Notes under the pieces: generated by a model
Told to the model about the DNA's origin: nothing
The model's input: the letters and a program-made list of their open reading frames with translations, nothing else
Databases searched by the model: none
Made by a program: the position numbers and the translations under genes
Part shown: positions 32,523 to 40,249 of the stretch, piece by piece
Position numbering within the stretch: the stretch's first letter is position 1
Layout of the letters: every line of letters starts with the position of its first letter
Origin: Shimia aestuarii
GTDB lineage: Bacteria > Pseudomonadota > Alphaproteobacteria > Rhodobacterales > Rhodobacteraceae
Reading direction: 5' to 3'
Assembly (NCBI RefSeq): GCF_022814865.1
Contig: NZ_JAKVRD010000025.1
Span: forward strand, 1 to 47,829
Length of the DNA: 47,829 nucleotides

Positions 32523-35500
32523 GCGGCGGCATTCGCAGCGTTTGCGCCAACCGGATGCTCGCCGAGCACGCGCGCCAGCACGTCAATGCCGTCCACCGGG
32601 ATGAACACCCGCGTCTTCCACTGGATCACCTCGGTGAAGCAGCCCAAAGCCTTCAAACCGGGCAGGGCCGCACCGGACGCGCCGATCAGCTCACATCTCG
32701 GCTGCCCCATCACGAGCGACCGGCGCAACTGGTAACCGCCGAGCAAGCTGAGGGTCGTCTTTGCGTCCATCACCGCGCCGAACACCTCCTGCGGTGCCAT
32801 CTCGATCTGACAATCGAGACCGAGGCGCGCGTAGACATTGAGAAGCTGATCCTGGCTGACCAGACGGCCGATGGCGCGTTCCCCATCCTCGGTCTGCAGG
32901 CGATAGATGCGCATGTTGTCAGCGGGCAGCCGATCCCAGATCGGCAGGAGCAGCCCGCAGATCAGCGTGATCTTCGAGGTGGTGAACTCCGGCACGGCGG
33001 CGACTTCGGTCTGCCAGAGATGTTCGAACATCGAGTCATCAATCTCCTCCCAATGCGAGGTCGAAAATTCGCTGGCCGCGAGGATCTCGGTTCCCATGGG
33101 CCGCAGCAGTTTCACCCGCAGGATCGGCACACCGTCTTCGTCCATGAAGGCGGGCGCCTTCACCATCAGCGCCGCGCGTTTGGAGGTCGTGTTCCAGCAG
33201 AGCGTCGCGCCCTCTGTGTTTGCGCAGATCGATTTGACCCGGGGCAGGGCGAGAGGATCGTTGCGGTCTGTGCGCTCCACGGTCAGCGCAGTGGCCGTCG
33301 CCCCCGTCGCCTCATGCTCGAAGATGACCTTGCGATCGACGATCTCGAACTTCTCCGCGCGCAGGGTCTCGAGGCCGACATCCAGCGTGCCCGCCTGCCG
33401 CGCGTCTTCGATGATCGCCGAGAGGAACCCGCCGAAGGCCTCGAAAATTGCGTCTTGCACGTCAATCCTCAGAGCAAGGCAGCGGTTCAGGAACTGCTGG
33501 ATCGGCGGCAGGGTTTCCTTCATCGTGCCGTCCGCGTCATCGAGCGTCAGCCCGGTCATCTCCTGGAATTTGGCGTAGGAGCAGGCGTCAATCTTGCCCG
33601 CGCGCAGCTTGTAGAAGAACTGGCGCCGCGCCGCGCGTGCGTAAGGGCTTTCGAGGTTGTCCTCGGCGCGAAACATGTTCTGACCGCCGGTCTCGCGTTG
33701 CCCCTTGGTGATCGCCCCGAGCGTGTCGAGGCGGCGCGCGATGGTGGAGAGGAACCGCTTCTCGCCTTTCACATTGGTGGCCACCGGCCGGAACAGCGGC
33801 GGCTGCACCTGATTGGTGCGATTGGTGCGCCCGAGCCCCTGGATGGCATTGTCGGCCTTCCAACCGGGCTCGAGCAGGTAATGCACCCGGAGGCGCTGGT
33901 TCTTTGCCCCAAGGTCGGCGTGATAGCTGCGCCCGGTGCCACCTGCATCTGAGAAGATCAGGATGCGTTTGGCGTCATCCATAAAGGCCTGAGTCTCGCC
34001 GAGGTTGGAGGAGGCGGGGCGGTTCTCGACCTTGAGCCGCCCTTCGCGCGTTTTCACGATGCGCCGCTTGCGCCCCGTGACCTCGGCCACCGCATCGCCG
34101 CCAAAATGCCAGAGGATCTGGTCGAGCGCGCCCTGCACCGGGGCGAGGGCACCCAAGTGCTCGATCAGATCGTCCCGCCGCCGCTCCGCTTCGCGGCAGA
34201 TGATGGGATTGCCGTCAGCATCGAGGGCGGGGCGCGACCGCAGATCGCCGTTCTCGTCGGTGTAGGGCTCGAAAAGCTGCGTCGGGAAGCTGTGCATCAG
34301 GTAGTCCATGATGTTTTCACGCGGTGTAAAATCGACCTGCAGATCGTCCCAGTCCGAGGCCGGAATCTCCTCGAGACGGCGTTCCATCACCGCTTCGCTG
34401 GTCGAGACGACCTGAATCACTGCAGAATGCCCCGCCGCCAGATCCGCCTCGATCGCGCGGATAAGCGAGGGGCATTTCATGGCGGTGATGAGATGGTTGA
34501 AGAAGCGCTGTTTGTTGCTCTCGAAGGCCGAACGCGCGGCGGATTTTGCCTGGGCGTTCAGCGTGCCGGTCTCGGAGGAGATGCCAGACGCCTGAAGCGC
34601 GGCCTCAAGATTGGTGTGGATGATCTGGTAGGCATCGGCATAGCTGTCGTAGATCGCGATCTGAGGGGGCGTCAGGTCGTGCACCAGCATCTCGTATTCG
34701 ACCCCGGCGTAGGAGAGCGAGCGTGCCAGATATAGCCCGAGCGCCTTCAGGTCGCGCGAGATCATCTCCATGGCGGCAATACCCCCGGCCTCCATCGCGG
34801 CGACAAACTCTGCACGTGTCACGAAGGGGAAATCGCCAGTGCCCCAGAGCCCGAGGCGGGAGGCATAGGCGAGATTGCCGACGACCGTGGCCCCGGTGGC
34901 CGAGACATAGAGGACGCGTGCATCAGGCACAGCGTTTTGCAGTGCGAGGCCAGCGAGGCCCTGCTGTGAGGCCTTCTTGTCGCCGCGGTCGGACTTTTCG
35001 CCAGCAGCATTGGCCATGGCGTGGCTTTCATCAAAAGCGATGACCCCGTCGAACCCTGCGCCGAGCCAGGACGTCACCTGGTCGAGACGGGAGGCTTTGC
35101 CTTCCCGCTCGGCGGAGCGCAGCGTGGCGTAGGTGACGAAGAGGATGCCTTCGGGCAGGCGGATGTCGCTCCCTTGGCGGAATTTCGAGAGCGGCACGAT
35201 ATCGCTTTCACGCCCCCCGAGGGCCATCCAGTCGCGCCGCGCATCTTCGATGAGCTTGTCGCTCTTCGAGACCCAAACGGCCCGGCGGCGCCCTTTGAGC
35301 CAGTTGTCGAGAATGATGCCCGCCACCTGCCGCCCCTTGCCGCAGCCGGTGCCATCGCCCAGGAACCAGCCCTTGCGCAGACGGAAGGCACCTTCGTCAC
35401 CCTCCGCCGCGGCCATAAGCTGACCCTCGATCTCCCCGCGCTTGAACCAGCCTTTCAGGTGCGCCTCGTGTGCATTGCCCGCGTAGATCACGCTTTCGAG

Positions 35501-36916
35501 CTGCGGAGCGGAGAGGAGGCCGTCAGCGACAAGGGACTTCGGCAAGACTGGGCGATAGGTCGGCACGGGCGGCGGGACAGACGCCATGGCTGCGGATTGG
35601 ACAAGTGCTGTCGGGTGCTCCGCTGCGCCGCCGATCCGCATCGCCTGAAGATTATAGGTCTCGTAAACCGTGTCCTGCAGCGCGACGCCCGGTACGCTCC
35701 AGGCTTTCGGCAGGTAGTCGAGCGGGGCCGTCACGACATCATCAAAGGGATGCCGGGCGCGCTCCTCGGCGCGGGCGCGGGTTTCCTTGCGGGCGGCGTT
35801 ACGCAGAGCGTACAGGTTGGTGCGGGACTGGCGGTTCGGCACAGACAATGCCGCGCTGGTAGGGCAGGGCGGGGGGTTGCGGCGCGCGGGACAATGGGTG
35901 AGCACTGCGGAGAGAAGATCGCCCGTGGTTGCGCAGATGGGATGATAGACGGCCTCGATTTCGACAGGTGCGGTCTCGCGTTCGCCCGCCGCGCGCTTGT
36001 CGATTACCGTCAGCCGCGTGTCGATCGTGGTCCCATGCCGCGCGAAGACCTTGCCGTCGATCGCGGCGGAAAACACCACGTCTGCGCTCTGGCCTATGCG
36101 TTGAAACGTCGGCTGGAAACTCTTGGTGGAGGGCCGAAAGCTCTCGCCCGTGATGATGACAAGCCGCCCACCCGGAGCAAGACGTGCCAGCGCGGACAGA
36201 ACATGCTGACTGGTCGCCTGCCGAAACCGACCTTCGACATGGTTCGCAGCCGAAAACGGCGGGTTCATCACGATGACCGAGGGCGTGATTGCGCGGTCGA
36301 GACGGTCGTCGATCGAGGCGGCATCGTGATCCGAGACAACAGCATCCGGAAACAATTGTTCCAGCAAGGCACGGCGCGTTTCCGCAAGCTCATTGAGAAC
36401 AAGCCGCGCGCCTGCAGTCCGGGCGAAGATCGCCAGCATGCCGGTGCCAGCGGATGGCTCGAGCACCAGGTCGCCCTCGCGAAACCCCGCCGCCTGCGCG
36501 ACAATCGCCGCAAGGGGCAGGGGGGTCGAAAATTGTTGCAGGCGGACGCTATCTTCAGAACGCCGTGTGTGCGAGGGCGCCAGACTGGCCAGCCGCTCGA
36601 TCATGGTGAGGAAGGCCTGCGGCGAGGCCGCCTGGCGCTGCATCAGCGCGCCATAGCGCGCGAGCATCAGGATTTGCGCAACCTCGACGGCCTCGTAGGC
36701 GTCCTTCCAAACCCAGGCGCCGCTCGTGTCGCTGGCACCGAAGGCCTCCTCCATCACGGCGCGAACAGCGGCGGCGTCAATGGGTTTGCCAGCCTCGAAC
36801 AAAGGGACGAGGGCATTTGCAGCCTGCATCAGGTTTTGAGCAACGCCTGCAGCCTCGGGCAGGGCAGGGGCCTCTGAAAGACATGCAAGCGGGACGGAAT
36901 GGGGGTGAGCGTTCAT
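32519..36916 (-). CDS. Giant methyltransferase-helicase, strawberry-notch/DarB-like
   Basis: A 1465-aa protein. An N-terminal class I methyltransferase has the SAM motif VLEPSAGTGML (about 151-161) and the amino-methylase motif VIVMNPPF (about 214-221). A superfamily 2 helicase core follows: Walker A GDGTGCGKGRQ (about 520-530), DESH (about 629-632), and a C-terminal helicase part with FSDAGGTGRSYHADLGAKNQ and QGLGRTNRTNQ, the strawberry-notch signature. Phage P1 DarB has the same fusion and protects incoming DNA from restriction. The start at 36916 has CCGGAG 7 bases upstream; the longer frame from 36961 adds 15 residues. An anti-restriction role on this plasmid is inferred. Confidence 0.88.
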   Translation of the reverse strand: MNAHPHSVPLACLSEAPALPEAAGVAQNLMQAANALVPLFEAGKPIDAAAVRAVMEEAFGASDTSGAWVWKDAYEAVEVAQILMLARYGALMQRQAASPQAFLTMIERLASLAPSHTRRSEDSVRLQQFSTPLPLAAIVAQAAGFREGDLVLEPSAGTGMLAIFARTAGARLVLNELAETRRALLEQLFPDAVVSDHDAASIDDRLDRAITPSVIVMNPPFSAANHVEGRFRQATSQHVLSALARLAPGGRLVIITGESFRPSTKSFQPTFQRIGQSADVVFSAAIDGKVFARHGTTIDTRLTVIDKRAAGERETAPVEIEAVYHPICATTGDLLSAVLTHCPARRNPPPCPTSAALSVPNRQSRTNLYALRNAARKETRARAEERARHPFDDVVTAPLDYLPKAWSVPGVALQDTVYETYNLQAMRIGGAAEHPTALVQSAAMASVPPPVPTYRPVLPKSLVADGLLSAPQLESVIYAGNAHEAHLKGWFKRGEIEGQLMAAAEGDEGAFRLRKGWFLGDGTGCGKGRQVAGIILDNWLKGRRRAVWVSKSDKLIEDARRDWMALGGRESDIVPLSKFRQGSDIRLPEGILFVTYATLRSAEREGKASRLDQVTSWLGAGFDGVIAFDESHAMANAAGEKSDRGDKKASQQGLAGLALQNAVPDARVLYVSATGATVVGNLAYASRLGLWGTGDFPFVTRAEFVAAMEAGGIAAMEMISRDLKALGLYLARSLSYAGVEYEMLVHDLTPPQIAIYDSYADAYQIIHTNLEAALQASGISSETGTLNAQAKSAARSAFESNKQRFFNHLITAMKCPSLIRAIEADLAAGHSAVIQVVSTSEAVMERRLEEIPASDWDDLQVDFTPRENIMDYLMHSFPTQLFEPYTDENGDLRSRPALDADGNPIICREAERRRDDLIEHLGALAPVQGALDQILWHFGGDAVAEVTGRKRRIVKTREGRLKVENRPASSNLGETQAFMDDAKRILIFSDAGGTGRSYHADLGAKNQRLRVHYLLEPGWKADNAIQGLGRTNRTNQVQPPLFRPVATNVKGEKRFLSTIARRLDTLGAITKGQRETGGQNMFRAEDNLESPYARAARRQFFYKLRAGKIDACSYAKFQEMTGLTLDDADGTMKETLPPIQQFLNRCLALRIDVQDAIFEAFGGFLSAIIEDARQAGTLDVGLETLRAEKFEIVDRKVIFEHEATGATATALTVERTDRNDPLALPRVKSICANTEGATLCWNTTSKRAALMVKAPAFMDEDGVPILRVKLLRPMGTEILAASEFSTSHWEEIDDSMFEHLWQTEVAAVPEFTTSKITLICGLLLPIWDRLPADNMRIYRLQTEDGERAIGRLVSQDQLLNVYARLGLDCQIEMAPQEVFGAVMDAKTTLSLLGGYQLRRSLVMGQPRCELIGASGAALPGLKALGCFTEVIQWKTRVFIPVDGIDVLARVLGEHPVGANAANAAA

Positions 36917-36970
36917 CGGCAATCTCCGGAGTTGAGGGTTGGCCCCAGGCCCCGCGCGCACTCTCGCACC

Positions 36971-36991
36971 CGGGAGGGGTCACCCCTCCCG
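36971..36991. repeat. GC-rich 9-bp hairpin between parE and the helicase gene
   Basis: CGGGAGGGG-TCA-CCCCTCCCG, a perfect 9-bp stem with a 3-base loop. It lies 51 bases past the parE stop and 55 bases before the helicase start on the minus strand. It may separate the two transcripts, although no T run follows. Confidence 0.55.
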
Positions 36992-37042
36992 CCCTGTCTC
37001 TCGCTCTTTCATGGCAAAGCCCTGGTGCGAATTTGCCCTGCG

Positions 37043-37342
37043 TCAGGACGGCCGCAGATGGCGAGGCACGTCCATCGATTGATGCAGGATCCGGATCACA
37101 AATATCCTGTCCGGGTCCACCTCATAGAACACGAGGTGCCGGCCCGTGATCAGTTTACGCGCACCCTGCAGGAGATCGGAGCAGTCCGACCCCATTTGAG
37201 GATTGGCGATCAGCCCCTTCAGGGCACGCTCGATGTCGTCGAGATAGCGGTCCGCCTGCGCCGCGCCCCACTGTCGGTCTGTCTCGACCCAGATATCGAC
37301 GAGATCGGATTTAGCCGCTTCAGAGAGATGGATGTCACGCAT
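37043..37342 (-). CDS. parE: ParE/RelE-family toxin
   Basis: A 99-aa toxin of the RelE/ParE superfamily: MRDIHLSEAAKSDLVDIWVE, then LIANPQMGSDCSDLLQGARK and HLVFYEVDPDRIFVIRILHQ with the conserved C-terminal RILH. ParE toxins poison DNA gyrase. The start overlaps the antitoxin stop by 8 bases, giving coupled translation. The pair should stabilise the plasmid by post-segregational killing. Confidence 0.92.
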   Translation of the reverse strand: MRDIHLSEAAKSDLVDIWVETDRQWGAAQADRYLDDIERALKGLIANPQMGSDCSDLLQGARKLITGRHLVFYEVDPDRIFVIRILHQSMDVPRHLRPS

Positions 37343-37586
37343 CAGAAGCGCCGGAGCGGCTCCGCGCCTCGCGCTTGATCGCATCCATATCGAGCGGACC
37401 AGCGTCGCCGGATTGCTTGCCCTCCATCAACGCAACGCGAAGCCGCGCCCGCTGACCTTCCTGTTCTTCCATCAGGCGCAAGGAGGCGCGGATCAACTCG
37501 CTGGTTGACCCGTAGCGCCCTTCCTTCAACATCAGGGCAATGAATTCGTCCCAATGGGGGCCCAGTGTGACGCTTGTGCTTGCCAT
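37335..37586 (-). CDS. parD: ParD-family antitoxin
   Basis: An 83-aa antitoxin: MASTSVTLGPHWDEFIALML, then GRYGSTSELIRASLRLMEEQ, the ribbon-helix-helix DNA-binding part, and a C-terminal toxin-binding tail. The start at 37586 has GGAGGTG 6 bases upstream. It represses its own operon; AT-rich sequence with repeated ACGCAT and a CATATATG palindrome precedes it. Confidence 0.92.
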   Translation of the reverse strand: MASTSVTLGPHWDEFIALMLKEGRYGSTSELIRASLRLMEEQEGQRARLRVALMEGKQSGDAGPLDMDAIKREARSRSGASDA

Positions 37587-37601
37587 GTTCACCTCCGAAA
37601 T

Positions 37602-37635
37602 ACGCATGAATAACATATATGAGTACTTCACGCAT
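37602..37635. promoter_or_regulatory. Putative parDE operator/promoter region
   Basis: ACGCAT at 37602-37607 and again at 37630-37635, with a perfect CATATATG palindrome (37614-37621) in between, in the 50-base gap upstream of parD. Ribbon-helix-helix antitoxins bind such paired short sites. Confidence 0.35.
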
Positions 37636-37636
37636 T

Positions 37637-38284
37637 TCAACTCGGAGGTGGGCTTGCGCCCAGTTCTTCGGCGGCGACGGCTCTGGATCTCGCCTGTAAA
37701 ACGAGATGGTCTACAAACGCTCGTGCCTCGGACAGGCAGTCCAGCTCATAGTCGCCGAAGAAGCCCCAGCAGGCGTCGAGCTCCTCGCCGTCACGCTCGA
37801 TGACATAGCCATAGACCCGCCCGCCAAGATAGGCGTCGTAGCTGACGATTTCAGCGCGCAGGATGTCGGCTGCCTTTTCCCGCAGTGCCTTGGTGACGCG
37901 CTTCACATCGAACTCCTTCCGAACCGCCTCAAGCAACACATAGACGTAACCGGCCTGGCCGGAATCCCACGGGCAGTGGAACCCGATGGTGTTCATCGCG
38001 AGGCCGGAATGGTCATAGAGAAACACCGGCAGAAGGATCGCCTTGCGCTCGGCGCGCTCGCGCAACTGGTCCATTGAGAGATCACACTGATCCGAGACAC
38101 CCGCGAGATCGCGCAGAAACGACTCGGGGCTTGCGAAATGGTGGCTTTCGCCCAGCCGGTATCTCCGATGCCAGCAGATCAGCGTGCCGAGGTTCGACCA
38201 CTCCCGTGGGCTTTCGGGATCGGGGTCATGGAAAATCTTGATGGTGTGGCCGTGATAGGCCTCCTCATAGACAGGGTCGTGCAT
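37637..38284 (-). CDS. Hypothetical plasmid protein, 215 aa
   Basis: A soluble protein starting MHDPVYEEAYHGHTIKIFHD, with an aromatic-rich strand section (LAMNTIGFHCPWDSGQAGYV) and DELDACWGFFGDYELDCL-like acidic C-terminal part (GEELDACWGFFGDYELDCLS). The start at 38284 has AAAGGA 7 bases upstream; the longer frame is Arg/Pro-rich. I do not recognise the family. It lies just upstream of parD in the same direction, 104 bases after the DUF6915 gene. Confidence 0.75.
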   Translation of the reverse strand: MHDPVYEEAYHGHTIKIFHDPDPESPREWSNLGTLICWHRRYRLGESHHFASPESFLRDLAGVSDQCDLSMDQLRERAERKAILLPVFLYDHSGLAMNTIGFHCPWDSGQAGYVYVLLEAVRKEFDVKRVTKALREKAADILRAEIVSYDAYLGGRVYGYVIERDGEELDACWGFFGDYELDCLSEARAFVDHLVLQARSRAVAAEELGASPPPS

Positions 38285-38388
38285 GTCGATGTCCTTTCTT
38301 GGAACGAAATCGACTCGCCAGGCCGATTGGGCGCAGGCGAGTCGATCTGGTTGTGATGAGTTGGTTGGTGAGGTTGCCGCCCGTCGGA

Positions 38389-38865
38389 TCAGGCGGCGGC
38401 GCGGTTCTGGCGGTGCTGAACGTGTTCGACCGAGACCTTCAGCAGCCATTCCTCGAAGCCGAGAATGGTCTGGTGATTTGCCACCGCGTGGCTCCAGACC
38501 GCGCGCGGATCGCTGCCGATCTGCGTCGGGTCGTTGTCGATCCGGCCGTTGGCCATCCACGGTTCCGGTTGGATGCGTCCAAGCCAGTCGGCCAGCGACG
38601 GGATGCGCCCTTGGCAGTCTTCGCGCACATGTTGTTCGCCGATCCAGCGGATCGGCACGACCCGGCCCGCGCTGTTGGTCAGGCTTCGCCCAAACAAACG
38701 CTCAGCTTCGAAGATCCCGAGCGTGTGGTGCCGATGTGCTCGGTGGGTGAAAAGTGCGAGGTGTTCCTTAGATGAGTCGAACCAATCGTGCACATATTGG
38801 TAATCATCTGGAACACCTCCGAACTTTCGGGCCGAGCTTTCGGCGTGGTGGAGGGGATGTGCCAT
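38389..38865 (-). CDS. DUF6915 family protein
   Basis: A 158-aa protein: MAHPLHHAESSARKFGG, DDYQYVHDWFDSSKEHLALF, THRAHRHHTLGIFEAERLFG and VPIRWIGEQHVREDC. The many His residues (THRAHRHH, EQHV) could bind metal. It resembles DUF6915 proteins; function unknown. It starts one base after the DUF6878 stop. Confidence 0.75.
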   Translation of the reverse strand: MAHPLHHAESSARKFGGVPDDYQYVHDWFDSSKEHLALFTHRAHRHHTLGIFEAERLFGRSLTNSAGRVVPIRWIGEQHVREDCQGRIPSLADWLGRIQPEPWMANGRIDNDPTQIGSDPRAVWSHAVANHQTILGFEEWLLKVSVEHVQHRQNRAAA

Positions 38866-38866
38866 A

Positions 38867-39250
38867 TCAAAGCCCCTCATGTTCGGTGGTATTGGTCGCG
38901 ATGTAGCGGTTCGAATGACTGACATCGATGTTGTCAGTCGCGAGCACCCAGGTCAGTTCGCCATAGCCACCTTCGTTGTTCTCGAACCCGGGGCTGAGCG
39001 CATAGGCGAAGTCCCAGCCGAAATCTTCGACCCGGCGGCGCAACTCTTCTGAGAGAGAGATCGTGTCTGGCGTCACGACGACATCTTCGATATTGCCGGA
39101 ATCGCCGTAGCCTTCGTATTGCACCTCGATCTTCGTCACGCCGACGGCACGCAGTTCGGAGAGAAGGGCCACGCGGGTCACAACCCTCTGTTCGGCGGCG
39201 CGTTTCTGGGCTTCCAGCATCTGCGCGTAAAAATCATTCACTTGTGTCAT
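38867..39250 (-). CDS. DUF6878 family-like protein
   Basis: A 127-aa protein starting MTQVNDFYAQMLEAQKRAAE, with a helix followed by strands (GVTKIEVQYEGYGDSGNIED) and the acidic GFENNEGGYGELTWVLATDN. The family name is from memory and tentative. The start at 39250 is supported by AAAGGA upstream; the longer frame is Arg/Pro-rich. Confidence 0.7.
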   Translation of the reverse strand: MTQVNDFYAQMLEAQKRAAEQRVVTRVALLSELRAVGVTKIEVQYEGYGDSGNIEDVVVTPDTISLSEELRRRVEDFGWDFAYALSPGFENNEGGYGELTWVLATDNIDVSHSNRYIATNTTEHEGL

Positions 39251-39282
39251 GTCTTCGATCCTTTGGAATTGAGGGAAGGGGA

Positions 39283-39307
39283 GGGCGACCTTTGCATCAG
39301 ATCGCCC
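39283..39307 (-). repeat. Intercistronic hairpin 1
   Basis: GGGCGA/TCGCCC arms with a 13-base loop in the gap between the 98-aa gene and the DUF6878 gene. One of three hairpins in consecutive gaps of this block. Confidence 0.45.
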
Positions 39308-39329
39308 AGGAGGTTTCCTGCGGGGGGCT

Positions 39330-39626
39330 TCAAGCCGCGGCGTCGCCGCGTTCGTCACCCGTCCGGTCAACCAGGTTGAAATACAGATTCTCAGTCGCGC
39401 GCTTGAACCCCGGCGGTTTGCGCGGGGCGAGGCAGCGCACTGAGGCACTGCAGCTCTCGCCATGCTCCATCGCGAACTGCGTCACTTGGTCGATCAGGTC
39501 GTCCATGCCCGCGGCCTGGATGCGCTTTTCCGGGTAATTCGCCATCATCTGGAACTGTGTGACGACGAAGGCGCCGTCGCGGTGCGCGGGATAGAGGGTG
39601 ATCTGATAGTCGAGTGTCTTGGCCAT
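39330..39626 (-). CDS. Hypothetical plasmid protein, 98 aa
   Basis: Starts MAKTLDYQITLYPAHRDGAF and contains RIQAAGMDDLIDQVTQFAME and a basic stretch APRKPPGFKRATENLYFNLV. No family recognised. The start at 39626 has AGGAG 8 bases upstream. It is flanked by intercistronic hairpins on both sides. Confidence 0.72.
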   Translation of the reverse strand: MAKTLDYQITLYPAHRDGAFVVTQFQMMANYPEKRIQAAGMDDLIDQVTQFAMEHGESCSASVRCLAPRKPPGFKRATENLYFNLVDRTGDERGDAAA

Positions 39627-39690
39627 CTCTGGTCTCCTGCGGCGGGCGGAACGCGACCATCGCGCCCCATGGAAACCCGCCAGCGCGAAA

Positions 39691-39717
39691 GGACCGCCCT
39701 TTGTGCAAGGGCGATCC
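39691..39717 (-). repeat. Intercistronic hairpin 2
   Basis: CGCCCTT-TGTGC-AAGGGCG, a perfect 7-bp stem with flanking partial pairs. The 50 bases around it are about 80% identical by eye to those around hairpin 3 (40187-40213), including AAACCCG.CAGCG.GAAAGG. Confidence 0.6.
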
Positions 39718-39742
39718 GAGGTGATGTTGAAGAAGAGGGGCG

Positions 39743-40123
39743 TCAGTATTCTGACGGCAGAAGCAGGGTCAGGACGCGGCGGGTTTGCGCGGGATCGGAT
39801 GGCTCGGGAGAGCCATATTGATAGTCGACGTCGTACAAATCGAGCTTGAACCAGGTCGTGGTCCCGTCGAAGTCGATGACCCCCATCTCGTGCCAACCAT
39901 GGGGGTCACTGTCAGCGTTGAACGCGTCAAACGAAGCGACGCGGCGGGTGAGAGCGAGCTGGGCGTCCGGCCCTAGTGCTGCAACACCACGGGTCATGAC
40001 AAACTGGCCCTGCGGCGCATCGGCGACGGGGGTGGTCCTGAGAATGGAGCGACGAAAGGCATCATTTTGCCCGGCGATCAATTCGGTTTCCTTGACGGGA
40101 TCGATATCGAGTGTGGTGGTCAT
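39743..40123 (-). CDS. DUF3768 family protein
   Basis: A 126-aa protein: IAGQNDAFRRSILRTTPVAD, GVAALGPDAQLALTRRVASF, and HEMGVIDFDGTTTWFKLDLY followed by DYQYGSPEPSDP and the C-terminal RVLTLLLPSEY. This order is the DUF3768 signature. Widespread on alphaproteobacterial plasmids, function unknown. Confidence 0.88.
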   Translation of the reverse strand: MTTTLDIDPVKETELIAGQNDAFRRSILRTTPVADAPQGQFVMTRGVAALGPDAQLALTRRVASFDAFNADSDPHGWHEMGVIDFDGTTTWFKLDLYDVDYQYGSPEPSDPAQTRRVLTLLLPSEY

Positions 40124-40186
40124 GAGAATTCTCCGGGACGGGCCAGCCGATCAGACACCGGCTGCGTGAAACCCGTCAGCGGGAAA

Positions 40187-40213
40187 GGGCCGCCCTCTGC
40201 GCGAGGACGGCCC
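40187..40213 (-). terminator. Intercistronic hairpin 3, after the ParB-like gene
   Basis: GGGCCGTCCTC/GAGGGCGGCCC on the minus strand, an 11-bp stem with one T-G pair and loop GCGCA, followed by TTTCC. Terminator-like, but a repeated version lies in the next gap, suggesting processing or partial termination. Confidence 0.55.
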
Positions 40214-40249
40214 AAGGCTTAGGTCATGATCGGATCGGTTTTCGCCGCG

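Noticed and set aside
35021..36877. A 618-codon plus-strand open frame
   Set aside because: Antisense to the methyltransferase-helicase gene, which has clear motifs; no recognisable domain or ribosome binding site.
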